Shown in pieces: positions 25,629 through 33,800 of a stretch of 60,877 nucleotides of DNA (position 1 is its first letter; every line of letters begins with the position of its first letter). A program made the translations under genes and the position numbers. The notes beneath the pieces are model-generated. The model was not told the DNA's origin. It did no database searches and worked only from the letters and a program-made list of their open reading frames with translations. The stretch covers positions 1-60,877 of the forward strand of contig CAMLID010000017.1 of the NCBI GenBank assembly GCA_946480055.1, in the 5' to 3' direction. The stretch comes from an uncultured Lysobacter sp. (GTDB lineage Bacteria > Pseudomonadota > Gammaproteobacteria > Xanthomonadales > Xanthomonadaceae).

Positions 25629-28600
25629 ATGTCGGCGACAGTGCAGGTCGCGTTTGCGCGTGAAACAGTGCGCTTCGATCCTGTACACGGACCGATCGAG
25701 CGCTGGGCTGCGTGCTCGCCCGACTCAATCGCGGCGCTCTGCGGTGAGCAGTCACTGGACTACGCCGAACTCAACCGCCGTGCCAATCGCCTGGCGCGGC
25801 ACCTGCGTGCCTTGGGAGTCGGGGAGGAGGTCTGTGTCGGCGTTCTGATGGAGCGCTCGCTGGACCTGCCCGTGGCATTGCTGGCGGTATTGAAGGCCGG
25901 GGGGGCGTTCGTACCGCTGGATCCCACGTATCCGGAGGAACGGTTGGCGTTCATGCTCGCCGACACCGCCGCGCCTGTGGTCTTGACGCAGTCATGGCTG
26001 CGGGAACGGCTGCCTCCCATTGGCCATGCCAGCGAATGCGTATGCATCGATACGGTGTGGGGCGCGCTGACGGAGGTGGCGGCGACCGATCTCGACACCG
26101 AGGTCGCAGCCGAGCAACTCGCTTACGTCATCTATACCTCCGGCTCGACCGGCAGGCCCAAAGGCGTGGAGCTGCTGCATCGGGGGCTGGCCAACCATGC
26201 GGCATGGTTGCGGGACACCATCGCCATCGTTCCCGACGACCGCATCCTGCAGTGCAATTCGATCAGTTTCGACGCCACGCTGGTGGAGTTCTTCGCGCCG
26301 TTGCAGAGCGGCGCCGCGCTGGTGCTGGCCCATCCCGAGCGGCAACTGGATATGCCGTACCTGGCTGCCTTGATCGAGGGGCAGCAAGTGACCTTGTTGA
26401 ACTGCGTGCCGTCGTTTCTGCGCGGCCTGCTCTCCGAGCCCTCGCTCGTCCCTGCCCGCTTACGCTACGTGGCCTGCGGCGGCGAAGCGCTGACGGCGGA
26501 ACTGGCGCACCGGTTGTGTGAGATCGCGCCGGGCGTGCGGCTGGGCAACTTCTACGGGCCGACCGAAACCACCATCGACGCGACGCACTTCGAGGTACCT
26601 CCCGAACTGGCGTGCGATGCGGTCGTGCCGATTGGTCGACCGATCCATAACGTCTGGTGCGAAGTGCTCGATGCGGAACGTCGCCATGTGCCACCGGGCG
26701 TCGTCGGCGAGCTGCACGTGGGCGGTGCGGGCGTGGCCCGCGGCTACCGTAACCAGCCACGGCTGACGGCCGAGCGCTTCATCGATCATCCCTCGCGTCC
26801 CGACGCACGCATGTTCCGCACCGGCGACCGGGTGCGCCAGCGTGAAGACGGCAACTTCGACTTCATCGGGCGCACCGATACGCAGGTGAAGGTGCGGGGT
26901 TATCGGGTCGAGCTGAGCGAGGTGGAATCGACATTGGCGGCGATCGATGGGGTCGAGGCGTGTGCGGTGGTGTTGCGCGAGGATGCGCCAGGCGAGCCGC
27001 GGCTTGTGGCCTATGCGTCGGGCGTGGATCTGAAAGCCGACGTGCTGCGCGAAGCGCTGCGGCAGCGATTGCCCGGACACATGGTGCCCTCTGCCTTCGT
27101 GCTGCTTCAGCAGCTGCCGATGCTGACCAGCGGCAAGCTCGATCGAGCGCAACTGCCAGCACCCTCGCGCGAATCCCTCGCTCAGCAGGCCTTCGAGGTG
27201 CCGCGCGGCGAACTCGAGCAGGAGGTCGCCGGTATCTGGCATGCGTTGCTGGGTCTGGGGCAGGTTGGCCGCGACGACCACTTCTTCGAACTCGGCGGGG
27301 ACTCGCTGCTGCTGGTCGCAATGCTGCACCGACTGCGCCAGCGCGGGTGGACGGTGGATGCTCGCATGGTATTCGCCCATCCCACGCTGGCGGCTCTATG
27401 CGCCGCGATGGCCGCTTCTCGACCACCCGCCATAGCTGCGGTGCCTGCGTCGCGTGTGCCCGAAGACGCTATCGTCCTTAGCCCCGGGATGTTTCCGTTG
27501 CTCGATCTCGACGCGCAGGAACTGGCGCGGATCGTGGCCGAGGTTCCGGGCGGCGCGGGCAACGTCCAGTACATCTATCCGCTGCTGCCGCTGCAGGAGG
27601 GGATGCTGTTTCATCACCGCCTGCAGCAGCGGGGCGATGCCTACCTGTCGAGGTGGTTGCTCGCCTTCGATTCAAGCGAGCGCGCGGAGCGGTTCCTTAT
27701 CGCGCTTCAACAAGTCATCGACCGCCACGATGCTTTCCGCACGGCGATATTCTGGCGTGGCCTGTCGCGGCCGGTGCAGGTGGTACTGCGTCACGCGCAA
27801 CTACCGGTAGTCAGGCTTCGCGGCAGGCGCCATGGCCGCGCGCGCCTGTTGGCGCGGACCGATCCGCAAGTTCGACGCATGGTGCTCAACGAGGCGCCGC
27901 TGTTCTCCGCGACCATGGTGGTCGACGAAGATGGCTACGGTTGCACGATCGCCTTGCTGTCGCACCACATCATCAATGACCGCGTGTCCGAAGATTTGCT
28001 CTGGGATGAGGTCGCGGCGATCCTGGCGGGCGCGTCGGAAAGCCTGCCCGAGCCTGTGCCGTTCCGTACGTTCGTCGGCCAGACCTTGTCCCGCGACCAG
28101 GCCGCCGCGAAAGCCTACTTCGAGCGCGAGCTCGGCGATCTGTCCGAACCCACGACCCCGTTTGGGCTGGTCGATGTCCGCAACGATGGCAGCCATGCTT
28201 CGGAAAGCCGGATCCGGCTGGATCCGGCGATGTGCGCGCGGCTGTCCGCAACGGCGCGCGTGGCAGGCGTCAGCATAGCTGTGCTGTTCCATGTGGCCTG
28301 GGCGATGGTGCTCGCGCGTTGCAGCAACACCGACGACATCGTTTTCGGCACCGTGCTCTCCGGTCGCCTCGCCACCGGGGACGAGGCCAGCGGATGTGTG
28401 GGCCTGTTGATGAACACGCTGCCGTTGCGCATCAAGCTGGCGCAACGCAGCGTGCGTCGGACCGTTGCGGCAGTGCATGAGCAGTTGGCGGAGTTGGTGG
28501 AACACGAGCACGCGTCGTTGGTGCTCGCGCAATCCTGCAGCGCCGTGCAGTCGCCATCGCCGCTGTTCAACTCCTTGCTCAATTACCGCCACAGCGACGG

Positions 28601-30764
28601 TGGGCGCTTTGAGCCCGGTAGTGGCGTAGCCCGCAATCCGAGTCTGTTCGGCCTCACCCTGCTGTCCGACGAGGAACGCACCAACTATCCGATCTCGCTG
28701 ACGGTAGACCAGTCCAGCGACGGCTTCGCCATCACCGCTCAGTGCACCACTGGGGCCGAGCCGGCGCGTATCGCCGCGTATGCGTCCACAGCGATCAAGG
28801 CCCTGGTGTCGGCATTGGAGGGCGGCGGTGATGACGACATCACCACACTCGACGTGCTGCCACGCGATGAGTACAGGCGACTCGTATTCGACTGCAATGC
28901 GACCGATCGCCCGCTGGGGCGGGCGGGTCGGGTCGTGGATCAGCTGGCTGCGCAGACGGCCCGGCATCCCGATGCACCGGCTCTGCGCTTCAACGACGAA
29001 CGATTGAGCTATCGAGAGCTCTGTGCACGCGTGGAGCGGACTGCGTGCTTGTTGCGCGCGCGCGGGGTGGCGCGTGGCTCCCGAGTCGGTGTGCGTCTGC
29101 CGCGCGGCACGGGGATGGTGGTGACGCTGCTGGCGATCCTGCGGGCGGGCGGTGCCTACGTGCCGCTCGATCCCGAATATCCGTGCTCGCGTCTGGCCTA
29201 CATGGCCGGCGACGCGGCATTGGATCTGATCGTGGGCGTCTCGGGGCGATGGGGGGCGATCGTGCCCCCGGAGCGCACATTGCATCTCGCCGACTTGATC
29301 GCAGAAGCGGACGGCAGGGCCGACATCGAGTGGGCTGCGGATCCGGAACGCGATGCACGCGAAGAAGACCCCGCCTATGTGATCTACACCTCCGGTTCGA
29401 CGGGGACGCCCAAGGGTGTCGTCGTGCCGCATCGGGCGCTTGAGAATTTTCTCGCCAGCATGGCGTCCGCACCGGGACTCACCGCGTCCGACCGACTGAT
29501 GGCGGTAACGACGCTCAGTTTCGACATCGCCGTGCTGGAGTTGCTGCTGCCCTTGTGCGTCGGCGCGGAGGTGATCGTCGCCAGCCGTGAGGTGGCAATG
29601 GATGGCGTCGCGCTGCGCGGCCTGTTGGAATCCAGCCAGGCGACGGTCATGCAGGCCACTCCGGCGACATGGCGAATGCTGGTCGAGGCCGGCTGGCAGG
29701 GCGGCGCCCATTTCAAGGCTCTGGTCGGTGGCGAGGCCTTGGCCGACGACCTGTCCAAACAGCTGCCCGCGCGCAGCGGAGCAACGTGGAACCTCTACGG
29801 CCCGACCGAGACCACGGTCTGGTCTACGTGCTGGCAGGTCAGCCCCGACCGTGCCATATCGATCGGTCGTCCCATCGCCAATACCAGCATCCATGTGCTC
29901 GATGCCCACATGCGCCCGTGCCCGCTCGACGTGGCAGGCGAGATCTACATCGGGGGCGTCGGCCTCAGCCTGGGCTATCACGATCGCCCCGAGTTGACCG
30001 CACAACGTTTCGTCGACGATCCGTTCGATAGCCGGCCGGGTGCGCGCCTGTATCGAACAGGAGATCGCGGGCGCTGGTGCGCCGACGGCTTGCTCGAGCA
30101 TCTGGGGCGGCTGGACTTTCAAGTGAAGCTGCGGGGGCACCGCATCGAGCCCGGAGAGATCGAGGCCCGGCTGCTCACCCATCCGCAGGTAGCGCATTCG
30201 GTCGTGGTGGTACGGAAGGAAGCTTCGGGAGATCCGCGCCTGGTGGCCTATGTGGTCCCGGTGGCGGACGAGCCGGACGCGAACGCCTTGCGCACACACC
30301 TGCGTGCGGCGCTCCCCGAGTACATGGTGCCCAGCCACATCCAGTTCCTGCCGAGCTTGCCGCTGGCGCCCAACGGCAAGCTGGACCGCGCCGCCCTGCC
30401 GGCGCCCGACGCTGCACAAACCGGTGCGAGCTTCGAGCCGCCATCCGGCGACATCGAACTGGCGATCGCCGACATCTGGAAGGAGCTGATCGGTGCGGTG
30501 CAGGTCGGGCGCCACGACAACTTCTTCGAGCTGGGCGGCCATTCCTTGTTGGCGATGCGGGCCGTTGCACGGATCGAAGCATCGACCGGCTGCAGGATCA
30601 CCATGCTTCAGCTCGCAACCGGCAGCCTGCATATCCTCGCCAAGCAAGTGGTAGCGAACTCGCGGCCGCGAACGCTGCGCTCGCTGGGCGGAATGTTGGA
30701 ACGTGGTTGGCGCCGGCTGCGCACCGCGCTGTTACGCATCAGTCGCGCGGCGCGGATTTCCTAA
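25629..30764 (+). CDS. Two-module nonribosomal peptide synthetase (A-PCP-C-A-PCP)
   Basis: 1711 residues. A1 at about 15-525 (VIYTSGSTGRPKG; NFYGPTETT); PCP1 with carrier Ser559 (ELGGDSLL); condensation domain at about 640-1080 with active site HHIINDR (779-785). HHRLQQRGD at 662-670 resembles the extended motif of dual epimerisation/condensation domains. A2 at about 1100-1600; PCP2 with Ser1639 (ELGGHSLL). A2 specificity positions read D-I-L-Q-L-G-L-V-W, close to the glycine code; A1 reads D-A-V-N-A-G-F-I-D, which I cannot assign. There is no starter C domain, thioesterase or reductase, and the protein ends in a basic tail. No tailoring, PPTase or export gene is adjacent. GGAGG precedes the ATG. 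Confidence 0.92.
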   Translation: MSATVQVAFARETVRFDPVHGPIERWAACSPDSIAALCGEQSLDYAELNRRANRLARHLRALGVGEEVCVGVLMERSLDLPVALLAVLKAGGAFVPLDPTYPEERLAFMLADTAAPVVLTQSWLRERLPPIGHASECVCIDTVWGALTEVAATDLDTEVAAEQLAYVIYTSGSTGRPKGVELLHRGLANHAAWLRDTIAIVPDDRILQCNSISFDATLVEFFAPLQSGAALVLAHPERQLDMPYLAALIEGQQVTLLNCVPSFLRGLLSEPSLVPARLRYVACGGEALTAELAHRLCEIAPGVRLGNFYGPTETTIDATHFEVPPELACDAVVPIGRPIHNVWCEVLDAERRHVPPGVVGELHVGGAGVARGYRNQPRLTAERFIDHPSRPDARMFRTGDRVRQREDGNFDFIGRTDTQVKVRGYRVELSEVESTLAAIDGVEACAVVLREDAPGEPRLVAYASGVDLKADVLREALRQRLPGHMVPSAFVLLQQLPMLTSGKLDRAQLPAPSRESLAQQAFEVPRGELEQEVAGIWHALLGLGQVGRDDHFFELGGDSLLLVAMLHRLRQRGWTVDARMVFAHPTLAALCAAMAASRPPAIAAVPASRVPEDAIVLSPGMFPLLDLDAQELARIVAEVPGGAGNVQYIYPLLPLQEGMLFHHRLQQRGDAYLSRWLLAFDSSERAERFLIALQQVIDRHDAFRTAIFWRGLSRPVQVVLRHAQLPVVRLRGRRHGRARLLARTDPQVRRMVLNEAPLFSATMVVDEDGYGCTIALLSHHIINDRVSEDLLWDEVAAILAGASESLPEPVPFRTFVGQTLSRDQAAAKAYFERELGDLSEPTTPFGLVDVRNDGSHASESRIRLDPAMCARLSATARVAGVSIAVLFHVAWAMVLARCSNTDDIVFGTVLSGRLATGDEASGCVGLLMNTLPLRIKLAQRSVRRTVAAVHEQLAELVEHEHASLVLAQSCSAVQSPSPLFNSLLNYRHSDGGRFEPGSGVARNPSLFGLTLLSDEERTNYPISLTVDQSSDGFAITAQCTTGAEPARIAAYASTAIKALVSALEGGGDDDITTLDVLPRDEYRRLVFDCNATDRPLGRAGRVVDQLAAQTARHPDAPALRFNDERLSYRELCARVERTACLLRARGVARGSRVGVRLPRGTGMVVTLLAILRAGGAYVPLDPEYPCSRLAYMAGDAALDLIVGVSGRWGAIVPPERTLHLADLIAEADGRADIEWAADPERDAREEDPAYVIYTSGSTGTPKGVVVPHRALENFLASMASAPGLTASDRLMAVTTLSFDIAVLELLLPLCVGAEVIVASREVAMDGVALRGLLESSQATVMQATPATWRMLVEAGWQGGAHFKALVGGEALADDLSKQLPARSGATWNLYGPTETTVWSTCWQVSPDRAISIGRPIANTSIHVLDAHMRPCPLDVAGEIYIGGVGLSLGYHDRPELTAQRFVDDPFDSRPGARLYRTGDRGRWCADGLLEHLGRLDFQVKLRGHRIEPGEIEARLLTHPQVAHSVVVVRKEASGDPRLVAYVVPVADEPDANALRTHLRAALPEYMVPSHIQFLPSLPLAPNGKLDRAALPAPDAAQTGASFEPPSGDIELAIADIWKELIGAVQVGRHDNFFELGGHSLLAMRAVARIEASTGCRITMLQLATGSLHILAKQVVANSRPRTLRSLGGMLERGWRRLRTALLRISRAARIS

Positions 30765-30912
30765 CCCGACCCTGGGCGGCTTCGTTTCCCGGAGATGCCT
30801 CGGCTCGGTCCCCGCGTCGGCCTGAAGGGGCTGGACCACAGGGTCGGCTGCGGGCGTGGAACCCAAACGAGGTAGGCGACTGCCTCTGCCTTTGCGCGCA
30901 GGTTTGAGCGTC

Positions 30913-32409
30913 TCATCGCATGCGATCGTCTTTCGCAAGCTTGCCGACGCGCATGACGCAAAGCGCAGCCAGCAGCAGACTGACGCCGCCGATCAACATC
31001 GCGCAGATCGGCGCATTGCCGAAGAACGTCTTCAACAGGAAGCCGAGGATGCTGGCTGCGAGCAATTGCGGGATAACGATGAACAGATTGAAGATGCCCA
31101 TGTACACGCCCATCTTCCCCGCCGGCACGCTGTCGGACAGCAGTGCGTAGGGCAGCGACAGGATCGATGCCCAGGCGAAGCCCACGCCGACCATCGACAG
31201 CAGCAGCCAGTGTGGATCGCGGATCAGCAGGAACGACAGCAGGCCGCAGCCGCCCAGGACGAGATTGAGCATGTGGCTCAGGCGCAGGCCGAGCCGGCGC
31301 GTCATCCATGGAATCAACATCGCGGCGAGAACGGCGAAACCGTTGTAGGCGGCGAACAGCACGCCTGCCCAGTTCGCGCCGTCGTTATAGGCGGCCGAGC
31401 GCGTGTCCTCTGTGGCGAAATGCACGCCGGTCACCGCCGCCGTCGTGTAGATCCACATCGCGAACAGCGCGAACCAGGAAAAACACTGCACCGGCACGAG
31501 CTGGCGCATGATCGTGGGCATCGTCAGCAGATCGGCGATGATCGCGGTGATCGGGTCGCGCGCGCGGCTGTAGCCGGCGATCAGCTGTATCGCGCCGTAG
31601 GCGAACAGGCCGGCGGCAAGCAGGTGCAGGCGCGCATCGGTCTGGCTCAGGCGGATCGTGAGGAAAGCGGCCAATCCTGCTGCGCACCAGAGCATGCCTG
31701 TGTATCGCACGTGCGCCGGCAACGGCGGTGGAGGCGTTGCCGGCTTCGCGTCCTCGAATGCGGCGAGCGCGTCGGGCGGATACTCGCGCGTCGACAGCAC
31801 GGTCCAGGCGAGCGTGCCGAACAGGACGGCGGCGCCGAGATAGAACGCCAGCTTCACCGTGTCGGGAACCCCTCCGGCGGCGGCAAGGTTGCTGACCCCG
31901 CACTGCGCGAGCAACCAGGGCAGCAGGCTGGCGATGACGGCGCCGGCCGCGATGAACATGGTCTGCATCGCATAGCCGGCCGGCCGCTGCGACGACGGCA
32001 GCTGATCGCCGACGAATGAACGCAACGGTCCCATCGAGACGTTGATCGCGGCATCGAGGAGCCACAGCAGCGCCGCCGCGCTCCACAGCGTCGGCGAATT
32101 CGGCATCGCGATCAGCGTCAATGCGGCGATGATGGCGCCAGCGAGGAAGTACGGCCGGCGCCGGCCGAGCCGGCCCCACGTGCGATCGGAGCAATAGCCG
32201 ATGATCGGCTGCACGAGCAGTCCGGTCAGTGGCGCGGCGATCCACAGCGCGGGAATGTCGTCGATGCTGGCGCCGAGGGTCTGGAAGATGCGGCTGACGT
32301 TCGCGTTCTGCAGCGCGAGGCCGAACTGCAGCCCCATGAAGCCGAAGCACATGTTCCAGATCTGCCAGAAGCCGACCGGGAGCCTGTTCGTCGTGGTTGG
32401 CGTGGACAT
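30913..32409 (-). CDS. MFS sugar porter, SLC45/GPH-like
   Basis: 498 residues with about 12 membrane helices. SDRTWGRLGRRRPYFLAGAI matches the conserved loop of SLC45-type sucrose/maltose porters (D-R-x-G-R-R-R-P). It begins 35 bases after the LacI gene on the same strand, so they are probably co-transcribed. It presumably imports the glycoside or sugar handled by the divergent TonB-receptor/GH3 genes. The chosen ATG gives MSTPTTTNRLPVGFWQIWNM; the ribosome site is weak. Confidence 0.85.
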   Translation of the reverse strand: MSTPTTTNRLPVGFWQIWNMCFGFMGLQFGLALQNANVSRIFQTLGASIDDIPALWIAAPLTGLLVQPIIGYCSDRTWGRLGRRRPYFLAGAIIAALTLIAMPNSPTLWSAAALLWLLDAAINVSMGPLRSFVGDQLPSSQRPAGYAMQTMFIAAGAVIASLLPWLLAQCGVSNLAAAGGVPDTVKLAFYLGAAVLFGTLAWTVLSTREYPPDALAAFEDAKPATPPPPLPAHVRYTGMLWCAAGLAAFLTIRLSQTDARLHLLAAGLFAYGAIQLIAGYSRARDPITAIIADLLTMPTIMRQLVPVQCFSWFALFAMWIYTTAAVTGVHFATEDTRSAAYNDGANWAGVLFAAYNGFAVLAAMLIPWMTRRLGLRLSHMLNLVLGGCGLLSFLLIRDPHWLLLSMVGVGFAWASILSLPYALLSDSVPAGKMGVYMGIFNLFIVIPQLLAASILGFLLKTFFGNAPICAMLIGGVSLLLAALCVMRVGKLAKDDRMR

Positions 32410-32444
32410 CTGGCCGGGCCGTGCGGCGTTCGCGGCGGCGTCGC

Positions 32445-33479
32445 TCAGCGCCGCTTCGCCGCAACGGGCGCGAGCCCGCCCGACTGGCGGATCATCAGTT
32501 CGTAGGGCACGCGCACGAGCGCACCGGCCTGCGGATCGCGGATCGCGGCGAGCAGTTGCTCGGCGGCGATGCGGCCCATCTCGCGGCACGGCTGCCGCAC
32601 TGTGGTCAGGCTGGGCCAGATCTGGCGCGAGGCCGGCGTGTCGTCGAAACCGAACACGGACAAGTCCTGCGGGATGCGCATGCCGCGTTCGAACGCCTCG
32701 TGCATGACGCCGCAGGCGCTGTCGTCGTTGGCGGCGAAGATCGCGGTGGGCGGATGCTTCAGATCGAGCAGTTGCCTTGTGCCGGCGACGCCGTCGTCAA
32801 AGGTGAAACCGCCATCGACGACGAGTTCCGGATCGTAAGGGATGCCTGCGCGGCGCAGGCCGTCGCGATAACCGGCCAGGCGCCAGGCGCGCCCGCCATG
32901 CGGAGGAGGGCCGGCGATATGGGCAATGCGGCGATGACCGAGCTCGACCGCGTGCGCGATCATGTCCGCCGCCGCCTTGCGCTCGTCGAGGATGGTGCCG
33001 ATGCGCGCGTGGCCGAGCTTGGCCTTTGCGGAGATCGTGGCGTAGCGCACGCCGAGGGCGTCGAGACGATGCAGCAGTTTGACATCGTCGGCGAAGGGCG
33101 GCACCAGGATCAGGCCGTCCGGACGATACTGCGCGATCGACTCCTCCACCGCACGGATGTGGTCGGCATTGGAGTACTCCAGCGGCCGCAGCATGGCGCT
33201 GTAACGCTGGCGCTCGCAGGCGACGAGCATGCCGACGATGATCTCCATGATGTAGCTCGATGCTGCGGCGGGATCGTCGTACACCAGCGAGATCAGGTAG
33301 GAGCGGTTTCCCGCCAGGCTGCGCGCCGACGGATTCGGGCGGTAGTTCAGTGCCTCGGCCGCCGCCTCGACCTTCAGACGGGTCTTCTCGCGCACGTTCG
33401 GTTCGTGGTTGAAGACGCGCGAGACGGTTTTCATGGAGACGCCGGCGGCCTGGGCGACGTCTTCGATTCTGGCGCGCAT
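32445..33479 (-). CDS. LacI-family transcriptional regulator
   Basis: 344 residues. The DNA-binding domain is IEDVAQAAGVSMKTVSRVFN plus the hinge NYRPNPSARSLAGNRS. The periplasmic-binding-type effector domain ends with FDDTPASRQIWPSLTTVRQP. Probably a repressor of the divergent TonB-receptor operon, acting at the two AGCGCT-centred operators. The ATG at 33479 is preceded by an in-frame TTG; either could start. Confidence 0.9.
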   Translation of the reverse strand: MRARIEDVAQAAGVSMKTVSRVFNHEPNVREKTRLKVEAAAEALNYRPNPSARSLAGNRSYLISLVYDDPAAASSYIMEIIVGMLVACERQRYSAMLRPLEYSNADHIRAVEESIAQYRPDGLILVPPFADDVKLLHRLDALGVRYATISAKAKLGHARIGTILDERKAAADMIAHAVELGHRRIAHIAGPPPHGGRAWRLAGYRDGLRRAGIPYDPELVVDGGFTFDDGVAGTRQLLDLKHPPTAIFAANDDSACGVMHEAFERGMRIPQDLSVFGFDDTPASRQIWPSLTTVRQPCREMGRIAAEQLLAAIRDPQAGALVRVPYELMIRQSGGLAPVAAKRR

Positions 33480-33667
33480 CAATGCGTTTCCGAAGGGCAG
33501 GTGGGGCGAATCATGTTATCGCACACCGCGAGGCCGGCAGGCGAGATCGCCGCGAGGAGTGCGGCTGCGCCGGTGTCCGGTCCGTGGGAGCCGTCGCGCA
33601 GATTTGTTGCTGCGGTGCGGCATCCGCGCATTCCCGGGAGCGCCGACATGACGCCGCACCAGCAAAT

Positions 33668-33704
33668 TGGCAGCGCTGTCATTTGACAATTGACAGCGCT
33701 GCCA
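33668..33704. promoter_or_regulatory. Pair of LacI-type operators upstream of the TonB receptor
   Basis: TGGCAGCGCTGTCA (33668-33681) and TGACAGCGCTGCCA (33691-33704) are exact reverse complements, and each is itself nearly palindromic around AGCGCT, as LacI-family sites are. Their centres are 23 bases apart, about two helical turns on the same DNA face. They lie between the LacI gene and the TonB receptor gene. Confidence 0.75.
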
Positions 33705-33800
33705 TTCCGGCGTATCACTCGCTCCGCTCCACACCGGCCGGCGGCGGATACCGCCAGAAGAGCTGGAAGACGGGAGCGTCCGAACTGGAGGGAAGAGGAC

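Noticed and set aside
27801..30647. Long open frame on the minus strand opposite the NRPS
   Set aside because: Same reason: it mirrors the NRPS codons and shows no recognised domain.
30766..30847. 9-bp inverted repeat (CCGACCCTG / CAGGGTCGG) after the NRPS stop
   Set aside because: The arms are 64 bases apart with no T run, so it is a poor terminator and may be chance.
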